From: Chloroflexota bacterium
Lineage (GTDB): Bacteria; Chloroflexota; Anaerolineae; Anaerolineales; Villigracilaceae
Length of the DNA: 64,000 bases
NCBI GenBank assembly: GCA_016191845.1
Contig: JACPVF010000007.1
Location: forward strand, 1-64,000
Reading direction: 5' to 3'
Of the stretch, positions 28,490 to 36,126 are shown piece after piece; position 1 is the first letter of the stretch, and every line of letters begins with the position of its first letter. Position numbers and translations under genes: made by a program. The notes under the pieces are model-generated. The model was not told the DNA's origin. It saw only the letters and a program-made list of their open reading frames with translations, and searched no databases.

Positions 28490-29428
28490 TTACAGGCTGT
28501 CGAACAACTCGGCGCAATGCAGGGAATATTCCCCGCCCGTGCCATCGGGCTGCGTATCCCACCAGGAGGAGAGGACCGCAAAGCACAGTGCCCAATCGAG
28601 CAGATGGCGACGCGGGAATCCCAGCCGCTCCGAGAGGATCGCCAGCCGCCTCTCGGTCTGGACCTTGGGGCTGATCCCGTCCGAGAGGCTGAACCACGGG
28701 TTGATGAGGAACGGTCCCACCTCATACTCGGGCGGTCCCACCACCCCCTTCGGGTCGATGGCGATCCAGTCCTGCCCCGACGAGAGGATGTTGAAGTGAT
28801 GAAAGTCCCCGTGGATCAAGCGCGGCGGATCCGACTCAGCGAACAGACGTGGCAGGGTCTCCTCGACATGGGCAAATAATTTCTCAGGGAACGGTCCCGT
28901 TCCGCCGCCGAAGGTGGGGCGCACATCCTTGAGCGCCGCGAACCAATCGGTCAACTGGATCAGTGGCAGGCCCGTGGGCGCCTCACGCCAGAGTTTGTTC
29001 ATCACGTCGACAGCAATATGCGTACGCTGGTCATCATCTTCCAACGTAGCCAGCATCACGCCCGGGCGCACACGCTCCAGCAGGAACATGCCGCGCGACT
29101 CGTCCGCTTCGAGCATGCGCACACAGCCTTCGCCGTTGAAGAGTCGCAGCGCGGCCATTTCGCTGAACAGCTCGCGGTGCGGGACGCCGATCTTCAGAAC
29201 TACTTCGCCCTGAGCGGAGTGAGGAGCGTTCTTTGCGACGAACGCAGTCGAAGGGCGCTTTGCAAAAGCCACGTAATTGAACGATAGATTCTCAACAGGC
29301 GTGATATCGCTCAAGCCCCAACGCTGGCGGGCTTCTTCGATTAAATCGGGCAGGACGGCGAGGTAAGCCTCGCCGTCCTGATGGAAGGAATTGCGGATGT
29401 TGGTGAGGAAGAGTTCGGGAAGATCCAT
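28490..29428 (-). CDS. Aminoglycoside-phosphotransferase-like kinase carrying an in-frame repeat
   Basis: This 312-residue protein is of the APH(6)/hydroxyurea kinase type. The catalytic loop is HGDFHHFNIL and the metal Asp lies in AIDPKGVVGPPEYEVG. The VVLKIGVP strand carries the ATP-binding Lys. It starts with ATG 29428, overlapping the Tex stop by one base, so the two are coupled. Residues about 57-75 are encoded by a dispersed palindromic repeat inserted just before the lysine strand. It phosphorylates a small molecule; a housekeeping substrate is as likely as a drug. Confidence 0.85.
   Translation of the reverse strand: MDLPELFLTNIRNSFHQDGEAYLAVLPDLIEEARQRWGLSDITPVENLSFNYVAFAKRPSTAFVAKNAPHSAQGEVVLKIGVPHRELFSEMAALRLFNGEGCVRMLEADESRGMFLLERVRPGVMLATLEDDDQRTHIAVDVMNKLWREAPTGLPLIQLTDWFAALKDVRPTFGGGTGPFPEKLFAHVEETLPRLFAESDPPRLIHGDFHHFNILSSGQDWIAIDPKGVVGPPEYEVGPFLINPWFSLSDGISPKVQTERRLAILSERLGFPRRHLLDWALCFAVLSSWWDTQPDGTGGEYSLHCAELFDSL
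29207..29258. repeat. Dispersed repeat inside a coding region
   Basis: CGCCCTGAGCGGAGTGAGGA starts the element and CAGTCGAAGGGCG ends it, with GCGTTC/GAACGC inverted near the centre. It is in frame with the kinase gene. Confidence 0.65.
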
Positions 29429-31566
29429 CACGATTTCGACCAACCCAGGCCAATGCGTCCGCGCTCATGCTCGATCTTGACGATCTCCACATCGATGATG
29501 TCACCGACCTTGAGCACGGTGCCGTGCGGGATCTGACTCTTGTGCAGCAGGCCATCCTGCTTGACGCCGATGTCGACGAAGGCGCCGAAATCGACCACAT
29601 TACGGACCGTGCCTTTGAGCTGCATACCCGTAACCAGGTCCTCGGCCTTGAGCACGTCCGAGCGCAGGATGGGCGCAGGCGTGTCAGAGCGCGGGTCACG
29701 CCCAGGGCGGACGAGCTGTTCGAGGATGTCCTTCAACGTGGGGACGCCGCAGCCCAGTTCGGCAGCCAGCGCCTCGGGCGTGGTTTTGGCGGTCAACGCT
29801 TCGAGGGCGGGGATGCGCTCGTTTAACGGCGAGCGGGCCGAAAGTCCAGCGCGCTCGAGGATCGCGTCAGCGATCTCGTAAGATTCGGGATGGATGGCGG
29901 AAGCGTCCAACGGGTTGGCCCCATCTCGAATTCGCAAGAAACCTGCGGCCTGCTCGAAAGCCTTGGGCCCCAGTCCAGTAACCTTCTTGAGCACAGCGCG
30001 CGATTTGAACGGACCGTTCTCATCGCGATAGGCGACGATGCTGGTGGCCAGCTTGGGACCGATTCCCGCCACGTGCGTGAGCAGCGCGGGGCTGGCCGTG
30101 TTGACGTCCACGCCAACGCGGTTGACCACGCTCTCGACCACGCCGTCGAGGGTGTGCGCCAGGGCGGTCTGGTCGACGTCGTGCTGGTACATGCCGACGC
30201 CGATGGACTTGGGATCGATCTTGACCAACTCGGCCAGCGGATCTTGTGCGCGGCGCGCAATGGACACCGCGCCGCGAATGGACACGTCGAGATCGGGGAA
30301 TTCAGTGCGGGCCAGCGCCGACGCGGAATAGACTGAGGCGCCAGCCTCGTTGACGATCAGGTATTTCGTCCGTAGGGGCGACTGGCCAGTCGCCCTTACG
30401 ATCTCAGCCACCAGTTTCTCGGTCTCGCGCGAGGCGGTGCCGTTGCCGATGGTGATGAGCGTGACGTGATGACGGTTGATCATGTCCTGCAGGGTGTTGA
30501 TCGAGCCCTTCCAATCGTTCTTCGGCTCATGTGGATAGATCGTGCCCGTGTCGACCAGCTTGCCCGTGGCATCGACCACGGCCACCTTGCAGCCTGTGCG
30601 GAAGCCAGGATCGAGGCCGAGCACCACGTGTCCCGCCAGCGGCGGCTGGCTGAGCAACGCGCGCAGGTTGGTGGCGAAGACCTGGATGGCGTGATTATCG
30701 GCGCCTTCACCCTTCTCGCGGCGGACGTCGCGTTCGATGGCGGGCAGCAGCAGGCGTGAGGCGGCGTCTTGAATCGCCAGTTCGAGTTGCTCGGCGAAGG
30801 GGCTGAGGATGTCTTCCTCGTACTCGGCCTGGATGGCATCCAGCCAGTCGCGCTCGGGCACGTCCACGCGCACACGCAGCACTCCTTCCTTTTCGCCGCG
30901 CGTCAGCGCCAGGATCTGGTGCGGCTGGAGGCGGTCGGCGCGGATGGAGAAATCGTAATAGCTTTCGTACACGCGCTTCTCGTCCACGGCGTCTTCGATC
31001 TTCTCGGCGCGGATCGTGGAAACCTTGAGCGCTTTCTCGCGCGTGGCAGAGCGTACGTTGGCGTTGTCACTGATGGCTTCGGCCACGATGTCGCGCGCAC
31101 CCTGCAACGCCTCTTCGATATTCGTCACCTGCTCGCTGAGGAATTGGGCCGCCAGTTCTTCGGGTGATCCGAAGTCCTGCTTCAGGATCAACTCAGCCAG
31201 CGGCTCAAGTCCCTTTTCGCGGGCGACCATCGCACGCGTGCGGCGCTTCTTCTTGTACGGCGCGTACAAGTCTTCGAGCGCGGTCATGGTAACGGCAGCG
31301 TTGATCGAGTCGCGCAGCTCGTCGGTCAGCTTGCCCTGTTCCTCGATGGAGGCCAGGATGGAGACGCGGCGTTCGTCGAGCGTGCGCAGGCGGACGAGTT
31401 CGTCGGCGATGATGCGGATCTGCTCATCGTCGAGCGAGCCCGTCATTTCCTTGCGATAACGGGCGATGAATGGGACGGTGTTGCCTTCGTCCAGCAGCTT
31501 GATGACCGCCTCGACCTGCGACGGTTTGACATGAAGTTGGGATGCGATTTGTTCGGCGTGAGTCAT
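29428..31566 (-). CDS. tex: Tex-family S1 RNA-binding protein
   Basis: This 712-residue protein is transcription-accessory factor Tex. Residues about 1-200 are the N-terminal helical domain. The YqgF-like RNase H fold follows (VVLGLDPGFRTGCKVAVVD), then the conserved SRETEKL, NEAGASVYSAS and VSIARRAQDPLAELVKIDPKSIGVG segments, helix-hairpin-helix repeats and a C-terminal S1 domain. ATG 31566 follows TAAAAT by 7 bases with no ribosome site; the reading frame upstream is not translated in this model. Residues about 389-399 are encoded by a palindromic repeat. The next gene overlaps by one base. Confidence 0.92.
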   Translation of the reverse strand: MTHAEQIASQLHVKPSQVEAVIKLLDEGNTVPFIARYRKEMTGSLDDEQIRIIADELVRLRTLDERRVSILASIEEQGKLTDELRDSINAAVTMTALEDLYAPYKKKRRTRAMVAREKGLEPLAELILKQDFGSPEELAAQFLSEQVTNIEEALQGARDIVAEAISDNANVRSATREKALKVSTIRAEKIEDAVDEKRVYESYYDFSIRADRLQPHQILALTRGEKEGVLRVRVDVPERDWLDAIQAEYEEDILSPFAEQLELAIQDAASRLLLPAIERDVRREKGEGADNHAIQVFATNLRALLSQPPLAGHVVLGLDPGFRTGCKVAVVDATGKLVDTGTIYPHEPKNDWKGSINTLQDMINRHHVTLITIGNGTASRETEKLVAEIVRATGQSPLRTKYLIVNEAGASVYSASALARTEFPDLDVSIRGAVSIARRAQDPLAELVKIDPKSIGVGMYQHDVDQTALAHTLDGVVESVVNRVGVDVNTASPALLTHVAGIGPKLATSIVAYRDENGPFKSRAVLKKVTGLGPKAFEQAAGFLRIRDGANPLDASAIHPESYEIADAILERAGLSARSPLNERIPALEALTAKTTPEALAAELGCGVPTLKDILEQLVRPGRDPRSDTPAPILRSDVLKAEDLVTGMQLKGTVRNVVDFGAFVDIGVKQDGLLHKSQIPHGTVLKVGDIIDVEIVKIEHERGRIGLGWSKS
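30371..30400. repeat. Dispersed palindrome GTAGGGGCG..CGCCCTTAC inside tex
   Basis: CGTAGGGGCGACTGGCCAGT with CGCCCTTACG is an inverted repeat centred on TGGCCA. It resembles elements at 33135, 41330 and 56821. Confidence 0.65.
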
Positions 31567-31573
31567 GGGGCGA

Positions 31574-31579
31574 ATTTTA
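31574..31579 (-). promoter_or_regulatory. -10 box of a probable leaderless tex promoter
   Basis: TAAAAT on the minus strand ends 7 bases before the start at 31566. Confidence 0.5.
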
Positions 31580-31610
31580 TCATGGGGAGCATATCGTCCC
31601 AGCAAAACGA

Positions 31611-31643
31611 CGAGCGTTTTTCGAGGAGCGTAGTCGAGGGACA
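31611..31643. repeat. Dispersed repeat upstream of tex, CTCGACTACGCTCCTCG type
   Basis: On the minus strand it reads TGTCCCTCGACTACGCTCCT and continues CGAAAAACGCTCG. It is part of the same family as the 14317 element. Confidence 0.5.
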
Positions 31644-31669
31644 AGTTTGCAAAATACATTTTACCTATG

Positions 31670-31714
31670 CCTTTCGACTTCGCCGCCAAGGACATGCGGC
31701 TCCGCTCAGGGCGT
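31670..31714. repeat. Dispersed repeat TTTCGAC...GCTCAGGGC
   Basis: A second family member sits close to the 31611 copy. CCTTTCGACTTCGCC begins it and CTCCGCTCAGGGC ends it. Confidence 0.55.
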
Positions 31715-31720
31715 ACGAAT

Positions 31721-31751
31721 AAAAAAGCGCACGGAGAAATTCTCCATGCGC
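31721..31751 (-). terminator. Terminator of the GH1 gene
   Basis: On the minus strand the stem GCGCA-GGAGAA / TTCTCC-TGCGC (one mismatch) is followed by TTTTTT. Confidence 0.85.
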
Positions 31752-31770
31752 CACAGTCTACAATCAACAG

Positions 31771-33120
31771 TTAACTGGGAAAAATCTTTTCGAACACTTC
31801 GGGGCAATACTTCTGCACCATCTCAGACGAGAGACCGTTTTCCTTGCAGATCTCGGCGTACAGGTCCACGCTGGGGCGGCGGATGCGCTTCTGAGTTTCG
31901 AGGTCCAGGCCCCACAGGCCGAAGCGCTGGGTCCAGCCGCGCTCCCACTCGAAGTTGTCCACCAGCGACCAGTGGAAGTAACCCTTGATCGGCCAATTGA
32001 AATTGACCGCGCGCCACAACTGATGGATGTGCTGCGCGATGTAGCGCGGGCGCATTTTATCCTCAGCGTCTTCCACGCCGTTCTCGGTGACGATGATGGG
32101 CAGGTCGGGGTAGGTCCGCACGGCCCATTTGAGCGAGTCGTATAACCCTTCTGGGATATTGGCGATGAACTTATTGGCGCTGAAGTCCGAGTCTGTGGGG
32201 AAGTCTGAATGTGTGAAGAGCTCCTTGGGCTTGCCAAGGTGGAAGGAGACGGTATCCACCGAGTAATAGTTGACACCCAGGTAATCCTGCGTGCCTTTGG
32301 CCTCGGGGATGCTGACGTTACCCACCGGCGACTTCATCACGCCCGTGCTGATGCCCGACGGGAAGGCCATGTTCACGCCATCATAGCGCAGGTTGCGCAT
32401 CAGGCGGTCCAGCGGTGACCAGCCCACCTTAGGCACCATCGGGCGGAAGTGCAGCGCGTACCCCACCCGCGCCTCGGGCTGGATCTGATGAATGGTCCGA
32501 TAGGCCACCGCATGCGCGCGCAACATATTGGCAATGACATTTACCGCGCGCTTGAGGTCGGTCGCGCCGGGTGGGAAGGTCCCATTGGCATAGCCGCTCA
32601 ACGCGTATATGTTCGGCTCGTTGATCGTGCACCACAATGTGACATATTCCTTGAGCGCATCCACGGTCTTGCGCACAAACTTCTCGAACAGGGCCACAAC
32701 CTCGGGATTCTCCCAGCCTTGCCCTGAGCCTGTCGAATGGGCGCCTTTTTCAGCCAGCCACAGCGGGTCGCTGAAATGATGCAGCGTGACCATCGCAGTT
32801 ATGTTACGTTCGCGCAGTCCGCGCAGCATGGTGCGGTATTTTTCGAGCGCTTCTTCATCCCAGCGATCAGGCGTGGGCTGGATGCGGCTCCACTCCACCG
32901 AGAAACGATGCGCGTTCTGGCCCGTCTCGGCGGCGCGGTCGAAGTCCTCGCGCCAACGTCCGCCCCACCAATCGGCGGCCAGGCCCGAGGTCCCGTTGGT
33001 GTGACCTGCCTGTTCCCATTGCCACCACTGGTTGTTGGTATTGTTGCCTTCCACTTGATGTGCTGCGGTCGCAGTCCCCCATAAAAATCCGCGTGGAAAA
33101 TGATAGGTTGCTTGAGGCAT
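31771..33120 (-). CDS. GH1 beta-glycosidase carrying an in-frame repeat
   Basis: This 449-residue GH1 enzyme has acid/base E168 (TINEPN) and nucleophile E346 (IVTENG), plus the typical N-terminus (FPRGFLWGTATAAHQVEG). It has no signal peptide, so it probably cleaves imported oligosaccharides in the cytoplasm. Residues 126-134 (AHSTGSGQG) come from a dispersed repeat at 32721, inserted in a surface loop after HHFSDPLWLAEKG. It is followed by a terminator. Confidence 0.93.
   Translation of the reverse strand: MPQATYHFPRGFLWGTATAAHQVEGNNTNNQWWQWEQAGHTNGTSGLAADWWGGRWREDFDRAAETGQNAHRFSVEWSRIQPTPDRWDEEALEKYRTMLRGLRERNITAMVTLHHFSDPLWLAEKGAHSTGSGQGWENPEVVALFEKFVRKTVDALKEYVTLWCTINEPNIYALSGYANGTFPPGATDLKRAVNVIANMLRAHAVAYRTIHQIQPEARVGYALHFRPMVPKVGWSPLDRLMRNLRYDGVNMAFPSGISTGVMKSPVGNVSIPEAKGTQDYLGVNYYSVDTVSFHLGKPKELFTHSDFPTDSDFSANKFIANIPEGLYDSLKWAVRTYPDLPIIVTENGVEDAEDKMRPRYIAQHIHQLWRAVNFNWPIKGYFHWSLVDNFEWERGWTQRFGLWGLDLETQKRIRRPSVDLYAEICKENGLSSEMVQKYCPEVFEKIFPS
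32721..32745. repeat. Dispersed repeat inside the GH1 gene
   Basis: GCCCTGAGCCTGTCGAATGG plus GCGCC lies in frame and encodes AHSTGSGQG. It belongs to the same family as 14317 and 29207. Confidence 0.6.
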
Positions 33121-33134
33121 GGATTCTCCATTTT

Positions 33135-33157
33135 GAGCGGACGGCGTCCGCCCTTAC
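33135..33157. repeat. Dispersed palindrome overlapping the rlmB stop
   Basis: GAGCGGACGGCGTCCGCCCT with TAC lies between rlmB and the GH1 gene and overlaps the rlmB stop codon. Confidence 0.55.
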
Positions 33158-33888
33158 TTGCGATTTAGATAGGCGAGATACAGCGCCACCGAGCCCGCCA
33201 CCGCCGCGTTGAGCGATTCGATCTCGCCGCGCATGGGCAGTTTGAGCACGATGTCGCATTTGGATTTGACCAACGGGCGGATGCCTTCGCCCTCCGAGCC
33301 CACCACCAGCCCGAGCGCGCCGCGCAGGTGACGCGAATTCGGCTCCACCTCCGCCCCGGCCTGATCCAGGCCGACGACCCAGACCTCGGCATCCTTGAGC
33401 GCATCGATCACCTGCGACAGGTTGGCGCGCGCAATGAGCAAATGCTCGCTCGCCCCCGATGAGGCATTGACCACAGCGGGCGTGACCTCCACACTGTGCG
33501 CCAGCGGCAGGACGATGCCATGCACGCCGACCGCTTCCGCGGTGCGCAGCAACGTGCCGAAGTTCTGCGGGTCATTGAGAGAATCGAGCAACAGCACGAA
33601 GGGCGGTTCGTCCTTCTGTCGCGCCAGGTCGAGGATGTCGAGCACGTCGCCATAGGGATAGGCGCTGACCTCCATGGCCACGCCCTGATGGTTCGGGTGG
33701 ATCCTGTCGAGGCGGGCGCGCGGAGCCTTTTCCACTTTGAGCTTGCGGCGGCGGGCCATCTCCACGATCTCGGTCAGGCGGCCTTTTTCCTGCGCGCCCT
33801 CGGCCAGCAGCAACGTGAAAGCCTGCCTGCGATCCGTGCGCAGCGTTTCGTAGACGGCGTTACGGGAATAGATGAATTCGTGAGCCAT
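33154..33888 (-). CDS. rlmB: 23S rRNA 2'-O-methyltransferase (TrmH/RlmB type)
   Basis: This 244-residue SpoU methyltransferase has the N-terminal substrate-binding part (FIYSRNAVYETL), then SPOUT motifs NDPQNFGTLLRTAEA, GSEGEGI and LNAAVAGSVALYL. It methylates a ribose 2'-OH in 23S rRNA (G2251 in E. coli numbering, inferred). TAAAAT ends 6 bases before the start and overlaps the stop of the upstream gene, so it probably has its own leaderless promoter. Confidence 0.88.
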   Translation of the reverse strand: MAHEFIYSRNAVYETLRTDRRQAFTLLLAEGAQEKGRLTEIVEMARRRKLKVEKAPRARLDRIHPNHQGVAMEVSAYPYGDVLDILDLARQKDEPPFVLLLDSLNDPQNFGTLLRTAEAVGVHGIVLPLAHSVEVTPAVVNASSGASEHLLIARANLSQVIDALKDAEVWVVGLDQAGAEVEPNSRHLRGALGLVVGSEGEGIRPLVKSKCDIVLKLPMRGEIESLNAAVAGSVALYLAYLNRK

Positions 33889-33894
33889 GCAATG

Positions 33895-33900
33895 ATTTTA
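33895..33900 (-). promoter_or_regulatory. -10 box for rlmB
   Basis: TAAAAT on the minus strand ends 6 bases before the rlmB ATG and overlaps the stop codon of the upstream gene. Confidence 0.45.
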
Positions 33901-35445
33901 CTTGATGTACGGCTGGTTCACTTCGGCCAATTTGGCTTTGACCTCGGCCAGCATCCCGGCCGCCACGTCCTTTTGCGTCTCGACCAAATCATTCAACTCC
34001 TCGGGGTCAGCTTCGAGATCGTACAGTTCGACGCGGTCCGCGCCGAGGCGCTGGTAGCCGAAGAAATACATCAGCTTGTATCTGCCCTTGACCAGAGAGA
34101 CCGTAGCCTGCTGGATGGGCGCATCCTGTTCGGTGCCGCGCGCCTGGACGGCGTACACGCTGCGCTCAGGGCCGGGATCGGCAAAGGGCGGCAGGACCAG
34201 GCCTTCGGTCCAGGCGGCAGGATTCTGTCCGCTGAGGTGCAGCAGCGTGGGCAGAATATCCGCGGCGCTGGTGGGGGTGTGGACGTCCAGCCGTTCGGTG
34301 CGCCCTGGCTCGAAGATCATCATCGGTACGTGGACGACCGGCTCGTACAGCACGGCGGTGGAATGACCGACGATGCCGCGCTCGAACATCTCACCGTGAT
34401 CGGAGGTCAGCACCACCCAGGTGTTGTCGAGCAGGCCCATCGATTCGAGGTTGTCGAAGAAGCGGCCAAACTCCCGATCCACGTACAGGACGAACTCGTC
34501 ATAGTAGCGGCGATTCTCAAGAGCGGAGAGATGTTCGCCATCGGTATCCGAATCAGAGGAACGGTCAAGGCGGAAGGCGTCCGCAGGTTTCTCGACAGGC
34601 TTGTAATTGTCGTTCGCAAAACGACCGAAGAACTCGAGCGGCGGACGATAAGGATAATGCGGCGGAAGAAAATGGAAATAGCCGAAGAACGGCTGGGCAA
34701 CCTTCTTCAACCGTCCGCTGAGCGCGTCGACAGCCTGCTCCAGCAGGAAGTAGTTGTCGCCGTTGACCCCGGGCAACCCGCGCGGATATTCCTGTTTCAG
34801 GCTTTTTAGTCGGCTGAGTTGCAGGTATTCGTACAAACGCGAGAGGAAGAGCGAATAGGCATATCCACCGTCACCTTTCTTGATGGTGCGCACCCAGGCC
34901 ACGGAGGAGGCATCGTCGTCGTTCTGGAACAGGCGGCTGATGGTCTTGTCGCTGGTCAGGTACAGGTCTTCGCGCGGGACGAGGTCTTCGATGTCGGCCT
35001 CGAACTGCTTGAGCAGGGTGCTGGCCACGTTGTTATGGGTGTAGGCGATGCGGTGGAATCCCTCAAAGGCGCGGAAGATGCTACGCTCGGCGAAGGAAGC
35101 AGCTACTTTGGAGTTGAGGGTGAAGGCGCGATGCGTCCACGGCAGAACCCCCGTCAGCAGGGAGGCGGTTCCAGGTGTGGTGAAATTTCCACCCGAGTGA
35201 TGGTTGTGATACACGATGGCTCGTTCGGCCAGGCGCGAGAGATTGGGTGTGGTCTCGCGCGGATAACCGTAGATCGGGACGTTATGAGCCGACCAGGCGT
35301 CGAAGACGACCACCAGCACGTTCTGCTTCCCTGACTGAAAAAGGGTCGGCGCGCCGAGCGACTGGGTCATGCGCGAGGCGGCATAACCCAACGGCAGGGA
35401 TCCCGCCAGTTTGAGAAAATCGCGGCGATTAAAGGGAGAAGTCAT
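33898..35445 (-). CDS. Tat-exported alkaline-phosphatase-superfamily protein (copy 1)
   Basis: This is 515 residues with a twin-arginine signal (NRRDFLKLAG) and a sulfatase-like fold. Metal residues are D49 (VVFDAW) and the late SDHGEMFERGIVGH. The nucleophile region reads NFTTPGTASLLTG (T89/T90) where sulfatases have CxPSR, so no formylglycine can form. It is therefore more likely a phosphotransferase or phosphodiesterase than a sulfatase. It is one of three paralogues in tandem on this strand; the membrane-protein gene at 35454 ends 8 bases upstream of it. Confidence 0.8.
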   Translation of the reverse strand: MTSPFNRRDFLKLAGSLPLGYAASRMTQSLGAPTLFQSGKQNVLVVVFDAWSAHNVPIYGYPRETTPNLSRLAERAIVYHNHHSGGNFTTPGTASLLTGVLPWTHRAFTLNSKVAASFAERSIFRAFEGFHRIAYTHNNVASTLLKQFEADIEDLVPREDLYLTSDKTISRLFQNDDDASSVAWVRTIKKGDGGYAYSLFLSRLYEYLQLSRLKSLKQEYPRGLPGVNGDNYFLLEQAVDALSGRLKKVAQPFFGYFHFLPPHYPYRPPLEFFGRFANDNYKPVEKPADAFRLDRSSDSDTDGEHLSALENRRYYDEFVLYVDREFGRFFDNLESMGLLDNTWVVLTSDHGEMFERGIVGHSTAVLYEPVVHVPMMIFEPGRTERLDVHTPTSAADILPTLLHLSGQNPAAWTEGLVLPPFADPGPERSVYAVQARGTEQDAPIQQATVSLVKGRYKLMYFFGYQRLGADRVELYDLEADPEELNDLVETQKDVAAGMLAEVKAKLAEVNQPYIK

Positions 35446-35453
35446 CTTCGGCC

Positions 35454-36035
35454 CTACGCCAGATTGCGAATGACGATGATGATCAGCCCAATCACGTCAA
35501 AGAAGAGGTAAAGTCCGCTAAGCAGTGACAGGCGTTCGATCAGGCTGTTGACGGAATTCAGGAACTTCTCCGAGCGCAGGGCGAACCAGGCGGGCAGGGC
35601 CAGCGTGGGCGTGACGAGAATCAGCGCCAACGCATACAGGATACGCACGGGATGCCCCGTCCGCGCCATGAGGAAAATGAACCAGCCTGGAGTCTGGACC
35701 GCGGCGAGGAAGTACAACTGGCCAAGCATGGCCCAGATCGAGAGAATCAGGAAGAGGGCCGACAGCAAAGCAATGCGTGTCTCGCGAGTCCACCGGGTTG
35801 GAACCAGGAATCCGAGCAGGGTCAGGATCAGGAACAGGAGCAGGCTTTCGAGAAAGGCAAAGACCATCGCATAGGAAGCCACGCCCAGAGCATCCCAGAA
35901 GTTGGTGCGCTCGGTCATCCACTGAATGTCGCGGAAGACCAGGATGAGAGTCCAAAAGTGCAGGGGGAAGGCGCACATCAAGAACAGGGACCATAATCCC
36001 TGTTTGGAGTAGCGTTGAGTAAAGAAGTTGGTCAA
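35454..36035 (-). CDS. Membrane protein of unknown function
   Basis: This 193-residue protein has about five transmembrane helices (near 12-33, 48-75, 85-112, 128-150 and 168-190). It has no recognised family motif. It lies between two paralogous exported enzymes and ends 8 bases before copy 1 begins, so it is probably cotranscribed and may help place or feed those enzymes at the membrane. Confidence 0.75.
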   Translation of the reverse strand: MTNFFTQRYSKQGLWSLFLMCAFPLHFWTLILVFRDIQWMTERTNFWDALGVASYAMVFAFLESLLLFLILTLLGFLVPTRWTRETRIALLSALFLILSIWAMLGQLYFLAAVQTPGWFIFLMARTGHPVRILYALALILVTPTLALPAWFALRSEKFLNSVNSLIERLSLLSGLYLFFDVIGLIIIVIRNLA

Positions 36036-36102
36036 GTCGTTCCGTCCTTTGGGTTCGTGTGGGGATTATACAACCAGTAGAAGTTAAGTTTTTTTTGTCG
36101 CT

Positions 36103-36126
36103 CGTCCTTCGTCTGCACTCAGGACG
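36103..36126. repeat. Dispersed repeat at the 3' end of copy 2
   Basis: CGTCCTTCGTCTGCACTCAG with GACG overlaps the last codons and stop of the gene at 36119, giving its final Pro-Ser. Confidence 0.5.

Noticed and set aside
28490-29428. An acquired aminoglycoside-resistance gene
   Set aside because: The kinase family is broad and it is coupled to tex with host-like codon use, so a housekeeping role is as likely; no mobile element is nearby.
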